A stretch of 64,000 bases of DNA from Hylemonella gracilis (GTDB lineage Bacteria > Pseudomonadota > Gammaproteobacteria > Burkholderiales > Burkholderiaceae_C): contig NZ_CP031395.1 of the NCBI RefSeq assembly GCF_004328645.1, positions 1,079,501 through 1,143,500 of the forward strand. The letters run 5' to 3'. A program made the translations under genes and the position numbers. The notes under the pieces are model-generated. The model was not told the DNA's origin and searched no databases. It was given only the letters and a program-made list of their open reading frames with translations. Positions 1 to 10,333 of this stretch are shown one piece after another (position 1 is the stretch's first letter; each line of letters opens with the position of its first letter).

Positions 1-1
1 G

Positions 2-3000
2 GAAGTCACAATTGAGCGCGCTGGCCGGACTCTCAACGTCGCGGACGTGCTGGAGCTCACTGTCAGTGAAGCGGCGGAACTTTTTAACGGGTCGCCGCAG
101 GGCCGTTCCCAAGGCGACCCAGCCCCCTCGGGGGGCAGCGACCCGCGCAGCGGCGGAGCGTGGGGGCGTCATTCCGACCGAGACGTGATCCGCGCCTTGC
201 AGCCCATTGTGGACGTAGGCCTCGAATATGTGCGCCTGGGCCAGCCCGTGCCCACCTTGTCGGGGGGTGAGGCGCAGCGCCTCAAGCTGGCCGGCTTCCT
301 GGCCGAAGCAGCGCGTGCCGCCGGCAGCCGCCAGTTCATCGCGAAGAAGGGCACCCTGTTTCTGTTCGACGAACCGACCACGGGCCTGCATTTCGACGAC
401 ATTGCCAAGCTGATGCGCGCGCTGCGCAAGCTGTTGGACGCCGGGCATTCGCTGCTGGTCATCGAGCACAACCTGGACGTGATGCGCGCCAGCGACTGGC
501 TGATTGATCTCGGTCCCGAGGGTGGCGAGGCCGGTGGTCAGATCGTGGCCGTGGGCACGCCGGAAGAGCTGCGCCAGCACCCGACCTCCCACACCGCGCG
601 GGCTTTGCGTGAATACGCCCACGCCATGGGCGAAGCGCACACGGCTCACGAAGGGGATGCGCGGCCTTACCTGAGTGCTTTCACGCCGGGCCGCAAGCCC
701 GCCGTGAAGCGGGGGGATGGCGTGGGCAATGCCATCCGCATCGTCAATGCCAAGGAGCACAACCTCAAGAACCTGAGCGTGGACATTCCACGCGGCAAGT
801 TCAACGTGATCACGGGCGTGTCGGGCTCGGGCAAGTCCACCCTGGCCTTTGACATCCTGTTCAACGAGGGGCAGCGACGCTACCTGGAAAGCCTGAACGC
901 CTACGCGCGCAGCATCGTTCAGCCGGCGGGCCGACCCGAGGTGGACGCGGTCTGGGGCATTCCGCCGACGGTGGCCATCGAGCAGCGCCTTTCGCGCGGC
1001 GGGCGCAAGAGCACGGTGGGCACGACGACCGAGGTCTGGCATTTCCTGCGACTGCTCTACGTCAAGCTGGGCGTGCAGCACTGCATCCATGACGGTGCCG
1101 CGGTGCAGCCTCAGACGGTGGAAAGCATCCTTGCTCAACTGATGAAGCAGTTCAAGGGCCAAGAGATCGGTCTTCTCGCGCCCCTGGTGATGAACCGCAA
1201 AGGCGTCTACACCGAGCTGGCCGACTGGGCGCGCCCGCGTGGCTACACGCACTTGCGCGTGGACGGTGCCTTCCTGCCGACGACGGGCTTCCCACGCATC
1301 GACCGCTTCAAGGAACACAGCATCGAACTGCCGGTTGCCAGCCTGACCGTGTCGACAGAGAACGAAGCACTGCTGCGCGAGAAGCTGGCGACGACACTGG
1401 AGCACGGCAAGGGCGTGCTGCACGTGCTCAGCGATCTCGAGGGCCTGGCCGAGGCGATGCAGAGCGGCGGCGGCACGGCGGGCATCGGTCGACTGCAGGT
1501 GTTTTCGACCTTGCGCGCCTGTCCGGTCTGCGCCACCTCCTACGCCGAGCTGGACCCGCGCCTGTTCTCCTACAACAGCAAACATGGCTGGTGCCCGGAC
1601 TGCGTGGGCACGGGCGTCAAGCTGACCAAGGACCAGCGCAAGGTACTCGACGATTCCGTGCGCGACGAGAAGGAACGCGGCCGCGAGCAGACCTTCGCCG
1701 AGCCCGAGGTGGAAGATGTGGGCGACGTGGTCTGCCCCGGCTGCGAAGGCACGCGCCTGAACGCCACCGCGCGGGCGGTGAAGTTCAGCGGCGTGGGCAT
1801 CGCCGACATCGCCCGTCTGTCGGTCGACGACATCCGGCGCTGGCTTGACACCCTGGCCTCGCAAGGTCGCCTGACGCAGCGCGAGAGCGACATCGCACGC
1901 GATCTGATCCCCGAGATCAAGAGCCGGCTGGAGTTCCTGGCGCAAGTGGGCCTAGGCTACCTTACCCTGGACCGTGGCGCGCCCACGCTCAGCGGCGGCG
2001 AGGCTCAGCGAATCCGCCTGGCCGCGCAGCTGGGCAGCCATCTGCAAGGCGTCTGTTATGTGCTGGACGAACCGACCATCGGCCTGCATGCGCGCGACAA
2101 CCGCATCCTGCTCGATGCCCTGCACACCTTGAGCGAGCGTGGCAACACCCTGGTCGTGGTGGAGCACGACGAAGACACCATCCGCCGCGCAGACCACCTG
2201 ATCGACATCGGCCCCAGCGCCGGCAAGCGCGGCGGCCGCCTGGTGGCCCAGGGCCGCGTGAGCGACCTCACCCAGGCACAGGACTCGCAGACCGGCCGTT
2301 ACCTGCTGCATGCCATCCGGCATCCGCTGCAGCCGCGCCGGGCCGTGGGCGAAACCGGTTGGCTCTCGGTGACGGCCGCGAACCTTCACAACCTGCAATC
2401 CGTCGATGCCTTGTTGCCGCTGCATCGCCTGGTCGCCGTCACGGGCGTCAGCGGTTCCGGCAAATCCACCTTGGCGCGAGACGTGCTGCTGGTCAATGTG
2501 GAGGCGGCGGTGGCGCAGCGCACGACCAAGGCCGGGCGCGATGCCCAGGGCCGGGGCGCGCATCCGGCCTGGAGCGGCTGCGCGGCCGTCGACGGCTGGC
2601 AGCAGATCGACCGGGTGCTGGAAGTGGACCAGACCCCCATCGGCAAGACCCCGCGATCCTGCCCGGCGACCTACATCGGCTTTTGGGACACCGTCCGCAA
2701 GCTCTATGCCGAAACGCTGGAGGCCAAGGCGCGCGGTTACGGTCCGGGGCGCTTCAGCTTCAACACCGGCGAGGGGCGCTGCCCGACCTGCGAGGGTCAG
2801 GGTGTGCGCACCATCGAGATGAGTTTCCTGCCCGATGTGAAGGTGCCCTGCGAAAGCTGCCATGGCGCGCGCTTCAACCCCGAAACCCTGGCGGTGAGCT
2901 GGCGCGGGAAAAGCATCGGTGACGTGCTGCAGATGGAAGTGGACGAGGCCGTGGAATTCTTCGGCTCCATGCCCTCCATCGCGCACCCGCTGCAACTGCT

Positions 3001-3418
3001 CAAGGACGTGGGCCTGGGGTACCTCACGCTGGGGCAGCCTTCACCGACGTTGTCCGGCGGTGAAGCGCAGCGCATCAAGCTGGTGACGGAACTGAGCAAG
3101 GTGCGCGACGACGTGACCCGGCGCGGGCAGAAGGCACCGCACACGCTCTATGTGCTGGACGAGCCCACGGTGGGCTTGCACATGGCCGACGTGGAAAAAC
3201 TCATCCGCGTGCTGCACCGCCTGGTCGACGGTGGCCACAGCGTGGTCGTGATCGAACACGACCTCGACGTCATCGCCGAAGCCGACTGGATCATCGACCT
3301 CGGCCCCGAGGGTGGAGCCGGTGGGGGACGCATCGTCGCCGCCGCGCCGCCGGAGGAGGTGGTGCGGCTGGGCACGCATACGGGGGTGGCGCTGGCGCCC
3401 GTGCTGGCGCGGGGCTGA
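2..3418 (+). CDS. UvrA-family excinuclease ATPase, tandem (double-length) form, 5' end outside window
   Basis: The frame is open to the left edge, so the start lies outside. About 1140 residues are visible, more than one UvrA (about 940), and they begin inside an ABC module. Counting from the GTG at 47, residues 50-175 are the end of a first UvrA-like unit: ABC signature LSGGEAQR at 71-78 and Walker B with LFLFDEP at 104-110. A complete second UvrA follows: Walker [10 protein letters not shown] at 257-265, paired Cys zinc motifs, [18 protein letters not shown], then another Walker A, zinc module, LSGGEAQR and [10 protein letters not shown]. UvrA recognises damaged DNA in nucleotide excision repair. 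Long tandem UvrA paralogues exist in many Proteobacteria beside the standard uvrA, and their role is less clear. An odd 30-residue low-complexity insert at residues 14-45 is encoded by a hairpin repeat. Confidence 0.93.
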   Translation, partial: EVTIERAGRTLNVADVLELTVSEAAELFNGSPQGRSQGDPAPSGGSDPRSGGAWGRHSDRDVIRALQPIVDVGLEYVRLGQPVPTLSGGEAQRLKLAGFLAEAARAAGSRQFIAKKGTLFLFDEPTTGLHFDDIAKLMRALRKLLDAGHSLLVIEHNLDVMRASDWLIDLGPEGGEAGGQIVAVGTPEELRQHPTSHTARALREYAHAMGEAHTAHEGDARPYLSAFTPGRKPAVKRGDGVGNAIRIVNAKEHNLKNLSVDIPRGKFNVITGVSGSGKSTLAFDILFNEGQRRYLESLNAYARSIVQPAGRPEVDAVWGIPPTVAIEQRLSRGGRKSTVGTTTEVWHFLRLLYVKLGVQHCIHDGAAVQPQTVESILAQLMKQFKGQEIGLLAPLVMNRKGVYTELADWARPRGYTHLRVDGAFLPTTGFPRIDRFKEHSIELPVASLTVSTENEALLREKLATTLEHGKGVLHVLSDLEGLAEAMQSGGGTAGIGRLQVFSTLRACPVCATSYAELDPRLFSYNSKHGWCPDCVGTGVKLTKDQRKVLDDSVRDEKERGREQTFAEPEVEDVGDVVCPGCEGTRLNATARAVKFSGVGIADIARLSVDDIRRWLDTLASQGRLTQRESDIARDLIPEIKSRLEFLAQVGLGYLTLDRGAPTLSGGEAQRIRLAAQLGSHLQGVCYVLDEPTIGLHARDNRILLDALHTLSERGNTLVVVEHDEDTIRRADHLIDIGPSAGKRGGRLVAQGRVSDLTQAQDSQTGRYLLHAIRHPLQPRRAVGETGWLSVTAANLHNLQSVDALLPLHRLVAVTGVSGSGKSTLARDVLLVNVEAAVAQRTTKAGRDAQGRGAHPAWSGCAAVDGWQQIDRVLEVDQTPIGKTPRSCPATYIGFWDTVRKLYAETLEAKARGYGPGRFSFNTGEGRCPTCEGQGVRTIEMSFLPDVKVPCESCHGARFNPETLAVSWRGKSIGDVLQMEVDEAVEFFGSMPSIAHPLQLLKDVGLGYLTLGQPSPTLSGGEAQRIKLVTELSKVRDDVTRRGQKAPHTLYVLDEPTVGLHMADVEKLIRVLHRLVDGGHSVVVIEHDLDVIAEADWIIDLGPEGGAGGGRIVAAAPPEEVVRLGTHTGVALAPVLARG
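88..172. repeat. GC-rich hairpin repeat inserted in frame within the uvrA-like gene
   Basis: Around a perfect hairpin with arms GCCCCC (122-127) and GGGGGC (131-136) lies a G/C-rich segment rich in CAGCGACC, GCAGCGG and GAGCGTGGGGGC words. It encodes a Ser/Gly/Pro/Arg-rich stretch that interrupts the usual UvrA run between the SEAxEFF helix and the VDVGLxYxRLG strand. From memory, similar G/C hairpin repeats are scattered between genes of Comamonadaceae. The repeat identity is an inference. Confidence 0.6.
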
Positions 3419-3653
3419 GCCTCACGTCGTCTGCCTGTTGAATGAGCAAAGCCCGCCAGGCCAATGCCGGCGTGGCTTGCCGGACTTGTTCAGGGACTTG
3501 TCCACAAACTTGACCACGGTTGTTCTGGCTAAGTGCGGGCCGCAATGGACCAGCCTGCGACGCAGCGACGGGGGATGATCCGGATTCCTCGACGTGAAGC
3601 CGCACTGGTTTTCCACGAGATGCGGCATGGCATCCGCTGCTGGCGGTAGCGCG

Positions 3654-4859
3654 CTAAACAGCGACGGTCTTGGGGCCTCCGGATGTCCGCGTGCCCAACA
3701 GAACCAGTGGCACCGCCACGGCATAGACCACGACCACCAGCAGCCAGATGGCGCCGGGCCAGTGTGACTGAACGCCGTAGTAGAAGGTCGAGAACGCGAG
3801 CGGGGCGACGATGGAGGCCAGGCTGACGGCCGACATCAAGACGCCTTGAAACTGGCCCTGCAGTTCGGCATGGACTTGGCGGCTTGCCAGCGCTTGCAAG
3901 GCTGGTGTGCCGATGCTGCCCAGCGCGAAGAGCGGCATGACGGCAAAGACCATCCAGCCCTGGCGGAGAAAGGCCATGGCCGCCAGCGCGACACAGGCGC
4001 AGGCGATGCCTGTCAGCACCGCGCGGCGTTCGCCGAGCCAGCGGCTGGCCGGTCCGGGGAGCAGGGCCTGCACCAGGGTCTGGCAGACGCCAAAAGTCCC
4101 GAGCGACAGACCGATCCAGAAGCCATTCCATCCAAACGCATCCGCGCCCCACAGGGCCCAGCAGATGCCATAGGCCTCGCCCGTCGTGCTCAGAATGAAG
4201 AAGGTCAGGATAAGGGGCAGCAGGCGCTTTCGCGACAGTGCCCAGCGCAACGGCCTCAGCGGATTGAGGCTGCCGAGGTCGATGCGTGTCGAGCCGGGGC
4301 TGGCGTGGCGCGACTCCGGCAGCATGAGGCAGGCGAGCAGGAAATTGATGGCGTTCAGCGCGGCCGCAGCGAGGAAGGGCAGTCGTACCCAGTGGTCCCC
4401 GAGCGCACCGCCCAGCACTGGCCCGATGATGAAACCCGCGCCGAACATGGCATTGAACAGACCGAAACGGCGGGCGCGTGTTGCTTCGGGCGAGATGTCG
4501 GTGATGTACGCGGTGGCGACCGACATGTTGGCGCTGGTCAGGCCCGCGATGGCGCGTCCGAGCAGAAGCAGCCCGAGGCAGGGAGCGCACGCAAGCAGCA
4601 GGTAGTTGATGGTGGCTCCGGCCAGCGACAGCAGCATGACGGGGCGCCGGCCCAGCCGGTCGCTGAGTGCGCCGAGCACAGGCGCGAAGACGAACTGCAT
4701 GGCCGCATACAGCGCAGCCATGAGACCGATGAAAGGCGCGACGTTGGCGGTCTGAGTGACGTCCCGCACCAGCGTTGGCAGGATGGGAAAGACGAGGCCG
4801 ATGCCCATGGCATCCAGCGCGACGCAAAGGTAGATAACGAGGAGAGGACTGTGGTTCAT
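3654..4859 (-). CDS. TetA-like major facilitator efflux transporter
   Basis: A 401-residue inner-membrane protein with about 12 hydrophobic segments. It has MFS motif A (GALSDRLGRRPV, residues 63-74) after helix 2 and the antiporter motif C (GAGFIIGPVLGG, 140-151) in helix 5. The N-terminal DAMGIGLVFPILPTL matches the TCR/TetA drug:H+ antiporter group. No tetR-type repressor is adjacent, so the substrate cannot be called and tetracycline resistance should not be assumed. The gene stands alone: 235 bp separate it from the uvrA-like gene and 449 bp from the next gene. The ATG at 4859 gives the full first helix. Confidence 0.88.
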   Translation of the reverse strand: MNHSPLLVIYLCVALDAMGIGLVFPILPTLVRDVTQTANVAPFIGLMAALYAAMQFVFAPVLGALSDRLGRRPVMLLSLAGATINYLLLACAPCLGLLLLGRAIAGLTSANMSVATAYITDISPEATRARRFGLFNAMFGAGFIIGPVLGGALGDHWVRLPFLAAAALNAINFLLACLMLPESRHASPGSTRIDLGSLNPLRPLRWALSRKRLLPLILTFFILSTTGEAYGICWALWGADAFGWNGFWIGLSLGTFGVCQTLVQALLPGPASRWLGERRAVLTGIACACVALAAMAFLRQGWMVFAVMPLFALGSIGTPALQALASRQVHAELQGQFQGVLMSAVSLASIVAPLAFSTFYYGVQSHWPGAIWLLVVVVYAVAVPLVLLGTRTSGGPKTVAV

Positions 4860-5308
4860 GGCGCGTTCCTAGTGTGGCGGGCAAGGCGTGGCAGGCACGG
4901 TTGCTCGCAACAGGTATCCGACGGGATGTCGGGGGAAACGCTGGCCGACCCACGCTAGGCGCTGGGGGCGTGTGCGCGACTGTCTGCCGGGGACGCTGGC
5001 TCAGGGGCCAGACATCGTCAATGCAGGCGGTCGTTTTTCGCGGTCTTCGGCTCGGAATTATCACACGTGCGCTTCCCAGGCGTCGGCGACGGGTGTCCAC
5101 GGTGGACGAGGCGAGAGAGCGGTCGGAGGCAGGCATGGTCGGTCCAGAGTCGGGTCAGGCAAAGAGGGCGCACTGTAGAGGTCTGACCGCCTGGAACCAA
5201 GCAATAAAAACTCATGAACTTATGCCGCGGGTCCCTCACCGCTGGCCGAATGTGCGTCGCTGTCCCAAGGCGCGTTGCACGGACGTCGACGCGTGGACCC
5301 CCGAGGGC
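4860..5308. other. Intergenic region without a supported gene
   Basis: 449 bp between two genes that are both read leftward. Open frames here lack start context, domain sequence and plausible composition. The promoter of the TetA-like gene should lie here, but no clear -35/-10 pair was found. I see no RNA gene or repeat. Confidence 0.6.
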
Positions 5309-5824
5309 TCAGCGCCTTGCGGCCAGCAGGTCCAGGTAGGCGCCTTGCACCAGCGACGTGGGCGCGATGCCCAGCGCCGCCATGATGTCCTGCGCTTCCT
5401 GCGTACCGGATGCATCCGCTTCGTGGTCGGCGAGCACGACTTCCAGTTCGAGGTAATTGCCCAGGTCGACGACCCGGTCCAGGTGCACCCGCGTGCGCCC
5501 GATGAGGTAGAGCGTGCGCTGCTTGTGTACTCGGCCGATCTGGCCGTGCGCCAGCGTCAGGGCCTGCCGCAGTGTGTCGGGCTCCGCCGTCGGCGAACGG
5601 ACGTAGGACGACACCTTGGGGCCCGCCTCGTCCGCGCGGTGGTAGTGGATGAGTTCGCCCGTGCCGTCACCGAAGTCGCGCAGCTTCAGTCGGCCCGACG
5701 TGCATCGGAAGAAGGTGTCGTCCTGGGCGATCTCGGTCGGGCCGGAGGTGGCCAGAGGCGTGAGGCGGGTCAGGACCTGGGCGCGATCGTCCATCCGCGC
5801 CTTGATTTCAATATTGCGTGCCAT
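5309..5824 (-). CDS. CYTH-domain protein (class IV adenylate cyclase / triphosphatase family)
   Basis: A 171-residue protein of the CYTH triphosphate-tunnel fold. Members cleave triphosphates such as thiamine triphosphate or inorganic tripolyphosphate, or make cAMP. The signature is visible at the N-terminus (MARNIEIKAR), with N in the place of the first Glu of the ExExK motif. Alternating charged strands follow (KLRDF, ELIHYHR, VHLDRVVDLGNYLELEVVL). An ATG at 5830 would overlap the stop of the upstream araC-type gene as ATGA and add two residues. I chose the ATG at 5824 because family members usually start there. Translational coupling to the regulator gene is likely. The substrate is unknown. 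Confidence 0.85.
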   Translation of the reverse strand: MARNIEIKARMDDRAQVLTRLTPLATSGPTEIAQDDTFFRCTSGRLKLRDFGDGTGELIHYHRADEAGPKVSSYVRSPTAEPDTLRQALTLAHGQIGRVHKQRTLYLIGRTRVHLDRVVDLGNYLELEVVLADHEADASGTQEAQDIMAALGIAPTSLVQGAYLDLLAARR

Positions 5825-5826
5825 GG

Positions 5827-6969
5827 TCATGACGTGCTGGTTTCGCTGCTGCGCGAGGGGACGCGCGTGCCGGTGCTCGTCAAGGCCTTTCGGAGCCGTC
5901 CGGGTGCGACGCCGTAGCACTGCTGGAAGTGCCGAATGAAGTGCGCGGCGTCGGAGAAGCCGCATTCGAAGGCGATGTCGTTGATCGTTGAATCGGTGGT
6001 GGTCAACAGCCAGCGACCGTATTTCAATCGGGAGTTCCGGTAGAACTCCGAAGGTGATGCGCCGGTTTCGGCCAGGAACACACGCTCCAATTGCCGGCTG
6101 CTGGAATTCACCAGCTTGGCGATGACGCTGATTTCGAGCGGGATGGAGAGGTTCTTTTCCATCAGGATGATGGCCTGGCGCAACTTCTCGTTGTCGGCGG
6201 AGGCATAACCCAGCGCATGCCGGCGCGCGATGTGGGAGGAGGAAGAGCGCTGCGAGACCGACATCTGGTGCACGACCTTGGCGGCCCGGTCGGGGCCGCA
6301 ATGGACGCGGATCAGCTCCGTGGCCAGTTCGATGATGGACACACCGCCCGCGCAGCTGATCCGCGGGCCGTCGAACACGTAGTCACAGTTCGTCGCGAAG
6401 CGCGCCTTGGGGAACATTCGCTTCCAGTCGTCCACGTGGAAAGGATGGATGCAAGCCAGCTGATCCTTCATCAGTCCCGCGCGCGCCAGCACGAAGGTGC
6501 CGGTGCAGATGCCGATGAGCGGAACGCCGGCTTCATCGGCCCGGCGCAGGAACGCCAGGTAATGCGGTTCCACATCGTCCATGAAGGGCAGCAGGCCGCC
6601 GATGACGGCGATGTAGTCGAACTTCGTGCCCGAGTCCAACGCTTCCTGCACGGGGATCTCGACGCCGGAACTGGCGGTGATGCGGGTGCCGGGCAGGCCC
6701 AGCACGCTCCATGAGCAGCGCACCTGCCGGCTCTGGTCGCCCAGGTCGGCCGCGTGGCGCAGCGCGTCGCACAGGCCCGCCAGTGACAGCAGGGGGAAAC
6801 GCGGCCACAGCAGGATGCCGATGCGCAACTCCACGGCGTCGTCCGGCGGCACCGACGTGGCCGCCGCCGTGTCCAGGCTCTGCGAACCGTCGAGGCGGTG
6901 GACCAAGTGCTTGCCAGCGTCCTTCCCGGGCGGCGCGACACGCGTAGGGGTTTGCTTGGGATGTCGCAT
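5827..6969 (-). CDS. AraC-family regulator with N-terminal DJ-1/PfpI domain
   Basis: A 380-residue transcription factor. Residues about 48-225 form a DJ-1/PfpI (class I glutamine amidotransferase-like) sensor with the nucleophile-elbow sequence GICTGTF (Cys155). The last 100 residues carry the two AraC helix-turn-helix units, including an ECGFSDAAHFIRHFQQCYG-like second recognition helix. Proteins of this layout (ArgR, CdhR, GbdR group) activate uptake and breakdown of amino acids or quaternary amines. It is divergent from the ABC transporter that starts at 7085, with only 115 bp between them. It is the likely local activator of the transporter-amidase-oxidoreductase unit. Confidence 0.92.
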   Translation of the reverse strand: MRHPKQTPTRVAPPGKDAGKHLVHRLDGSQSLDTAAATSVPPDDAVELRIGILLWPRFPLLSLAGLCDALRHAADLGDQSRQVRCSWSVLGLPGTRITASSGVEIPVQEALDSGTKFDYIAVIGGLLPFMDDVEPHYLAFLRRADEAGVPLIGICTGTFVLARAGLMKDQLACIHPFHVDDWKRMFPKARFATNCDYVFDGPRISCAGGVSIIELATELIRVHCGPDRAAKVVHQMSVSQRSSSSHIARRHALGYASADNEKLRQAIILMEKNLSIPLEISVIAKLVNSSSRQLERVFLAETGASPSEFYRNSRLKYGRWLLTTTDSTINDIAFECGFSDAAHFIRHFQQCYGVAPGRLRKALTSTGTRVPSRSSETSTS

Positions 6970-7084
6970 ACGTTCAATTTAGCAGACAGCGCTTACAACC
7001 GGGAAAACGGGGGGCAAACCTACGATGCGTTCACGCCTGCGCAGCGTCATTCACCAACCCCTCGTCTGATTTTCTGGAGTCGAT

Positions 7085-7954
7085 ATGAAGCACTTGTCTC
7101 TGGCGCGCATCCTGTGCGCGGTTCTCGGCGTCGCGCTGATCGCGCCATCGGTTCACGCCCAATCGGTTCCCCGGACCATCGAGCCGGGGCAACTCACCAT
7201 CGCCTTCACCGGTGACATGCCGGGCACGGGTTACCAGGACGGCAGCATGATCGGCTACGACGGCGAAATCCTGCAACGGGTGGCGAACACGCTCAAGCTC
7301 AAGGTCAAGCCCGCGCTGATGGAGTGGTCGGGCACGATCGCCTCGGTGCAGACCGGGCGCGTGGATGTGATGGCGGGCACCATGGGGTGGACCGAGCAAC
7401 GCGCGAAGATCATGACGCTGAGTGATCCGATTCACTATTTCAAGAATGGCATCATGCAGTCGTCCAAGACCGACTGGTCGACCCTGAAGGAGCTGGAGGG
7501 GCGCAAGGTGGGCACCATCACCGGCTTCTCCTTCATCCCTGAGCTGCGCAAGATCAAGGGGCTGCAACTGAGCCAGTACGACACCTCGGACGCCGCCGTG
7601 CGCGATCTGCTGGCCGGTCGCATCGACGCCGTGATCGGCGATCCGCCGGTGGTGCAGTACGCCATCTCCCGCAATCCGCAGTGGAAGCTGCGTTTCAACG
7701 CCTTCACCGACAACAACCCGGAGTTCCCCTTGCTGACGGGCCTGGGCCAGGTGGTGTTCGGCCTGAGCAAGGACAACCCCGAGCTCGCGGCCGCCGTGAA
7801 TGCCGAGATCGCCAAGCTCTGGCAAAAGTGCGAGCTCAAGAAGATCGGCGAGCGTTACGGCCTGGTGCAGGATGTCTGGTACGTGCCGGTCGGCCAGAAC
7901 TTCCGCGCTGGCGTGGATCGCCCCGCCGACTGGCGCCTGCCTTCCTGCCGCTGA
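7085..7954 (+). CDS. Polar amino-acid ABC transporter, periplasmic substrate-binding protein
   Basis: A 289-residue family 3 solute-binding protein. A Sec signal peptide (basic MKHLSLAR, hydrophobic core, cleavage near VHA-QS at residue 25-26) precedes the binding fold. Typical segments are GYDGEILQRVANTL, GRVDVMAGTMGWTEQRAK and LLAGRIDAVIGDPP. A good ribosome site (TGGAG, 7 nt before the ATG) supports the start. It is the first gene of a unit with an ATPase, two permeases, an amidase and a DadA-like oxidoreductase, so the ligand is probably an amino acid or an amide/acyl derivative. Ligand identity is inference only. Confidence 0.92.
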   Translation: MKHLSLARILCAVLGVALIAPSVHAQSVPRTIEPGQLTIAFTGDMPGTGYQDGSMIGYDGEILQRVANTLKLKVKPALMEWSGTIASVQTGRVDVMAGTMGWTEQRAKIMTLSDPIHYFKNGIMQSSKTDWSTLKELEGRKVGTITGFSFIPELRKIKGLQLSQYDTSDAAVRDLLAGRIDAVIGDPPVVQYAISRNPQWKLRFNAFTDNNPEFPLLTGLGQVVFGLSKDNPELAAAVNAEIAKLWQKCELKKIGERYGLVQDVWYVPVGQNFRAGVDRPADWRLPSCR

Positions 7955-7989
7955 CAGGCACGGTGGTGCACGACGTGAGGGATGACACG

Positions 7990-8864
<875 letters not shown>

Positions 8865-8868
<4 letters not shown>

Positions 8869-9524
8869 CGCCGATGATGCACACCTTTCTGGGCATTCTG
8901 GCCGCCTTGGCCGTGGGCGTGGTCACGATCGTCCAGGTGACGCTGGGGGCCTTCCTGATCGCCTGCGTGCTGGGGCTTGCACTGGCCGTGCTGCGGGTCT
9001 TCGGTCGCCACCGCCTGCCCTTGTGGCTGTTGTCGGTCTACGTCGAGTGGATGCGCAATGTGCCGGCGCTGGCGCATCTGTTCCTACTCTATTTCGGCCT
9101 TGCCGCGGCCGGTATCCGTCTCTCACCGCTGTGCGCGGCTGTGACGGGCTTGGGCCTGGTGGGGGCGGCGGTGCTCTGCGATGTGTTCGCGGCCGGCTTG
9201 CGCTCGCTGCACATGGGACAGCGTGAAGCGGCCCTGGCCGTTGGCCTGGCGCCGGGGCAGGTGCTGCGTTTCGTGCTCGTGCCGCAGATGCTGCGCGTGA
9301 CCTTTCCATCCTTGACGAATTACGCCGTGGTGCTCATCAAGGACACCTCGATCGCGTCGGCCATCGCCGCGCCCGAAATCATGTTCCTCGCCCGCAACCT
9401 CGTGACATCGACTTTCGAGACCGTGCTGATCTACCTGGCGGCCATGCTGCTGTACGCGGCCCTGGTCTGGCCCGTGACCTGGGGGTTCCGACGGATCGAA
9501 CTGCGAATGGAGGGCGTGCGATGA
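8865..9524 (+). CDS. Polar amino-acid ABC transporter permease (first)
   Basis: A 219-residue inner-membrane subunit of the HisM/GltJ type with about five hydrophobic helices. The EAA loop that docks on the ATPase reads REAALAVGLAPGQVLRFVLVP, starting near residue 124. The start GTG overlaps the ATPase stop, and an ATG lies 9 nt downstream as an alternative. The stop overlaps the ATG of the second permease by 4 nt (ATGA). The two permeases should form the heterodimeric channel. Confidence 0.9.
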
Positions 9525-10333
9525 CGGCGTTTTTCCTGACCTATCTGGAGTACCTGCCCGAATGGTGGCCGCGGCTGCTGGACGGCGCGCGGGTGACGGC
9601 GAGCCTGTCATTGTTGGGTTTCGTGCTGGCCCTGGGGCTGGGGGCCTTGCTGCTGGTGCTGCAGCGCGGCGGCGTGAGACCACTGGCGACGCTGGCCCGG
9701 GGGTATGTGGTGGCCGTTCGGACGGTGCCGCTGCTGGCCCTGTTGCTGACTTTGTACTTCGCGCTTCCCGCGCTGGGCCTGACGCTGCCTGGTTTCTGGG
9801 CCGGCGCCCTGGGCCTGGGGTTGCATGGTTCGGCCTACGTGGCCGAAATCCTGCGCGGTGGCCTGTTGTCGGTGCATCGTGGTCAGCGCGAGGCGGCACT
9901 GGCCGCGGGCCTGTCGCCGCTGCAGGTGTTTGTGCGCGTGGTGTGGCCGCAGGCCTTGCGCGTCATGCTCGCGCCGCTGCTCAATACCTACGTGACCCTG
10001 CTGAAAGACAGTTCCCTGTGCGCGTTGATTGCCACCGAAGAACTGATGTTGGCCGCGCGCGCCATCGCCAGCGAGTCGTTTCTCCCATTGCACATCTTCC
10101 TGCTGGTCGGTGTGTTCTATTTTGCGATCGCGTTTCCCCTGTCCATGCTTTCTCGACTCATCGAGCGGCGCCTGCGGCGGGGTCGACGCACCCTGGGGCG
10201 GCATGAGCCCTGCCCGGCCGTCCGAAGGCGCTCGCCCCGAAGCCACAGGCGAAGGTACACCCATGAATCCCGTTCTGTTCAATCCCGCCTTTGTCTCGAT
10301 CGAGCAAGCCAAGGCGGCCATGGAGGCCGGTGA
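9521..10333 (+). CDS. Polar amino-acid ABC transporter permease (second)
   Basis: A 270-residue inner-membrane permease. The EAA loop (QREAALAAGLSPLQVF) is near residue 125 and LLKDSSLCALIATEELM follows, as in GltK/HisQ proteins. The family normally ends near LIERRLRRG, about residue 222. The last 45-50 residues are Arg/Ser/His-rich, look non-functional, and run 71 bp into the amidase gene in another frame. The long tail may be a run-on after loss of the original stop codon, or a small frame error. Confidence 0.87.
   Translation: MTAFFLTYLEYLPEWWPRLLDGARVTASLSLLGFVLALGLGALLLVLQRGGVRPLATLARGYVVAVRTVPLLALLLTLYFALPALGLTLPGFWAGALGLGLHGSAYVAEILRGGLLSVHRGQREAALAAGLSPLQVFVRVVWPQALRVMLAPLLNTYVTLLKDSSLCALIATEELMLAARAIASESFLPLHIFLLVGVFYFAIAFPLSMLSRLIERRLRRGRRTLGRHEPCPAVRRRSPRSHRRRYTHESRSVQSRLCLDRASQGGHGGR

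Noticed and set aside
1952..2995. 347-codon minus-strand frame opposite the uvrA-like gene
   Set aside because: Antisense shadow of the ABC modules; Gln/His/Ala-rich without domains.
3654..4859. Tetracycline-resistance determinant
   Set aside because: TetA-like motifs alone do not set substrate, and no divergent tetR or mobile element is adjacent.
3529..5136. 535-codon minus-strand frame overlapping the TetA-like gene
   Set aside because: It is another frame of the same strand as a clear 12-helix transporter. Composition is Arg/Pro/His-rich and no motif is seen.
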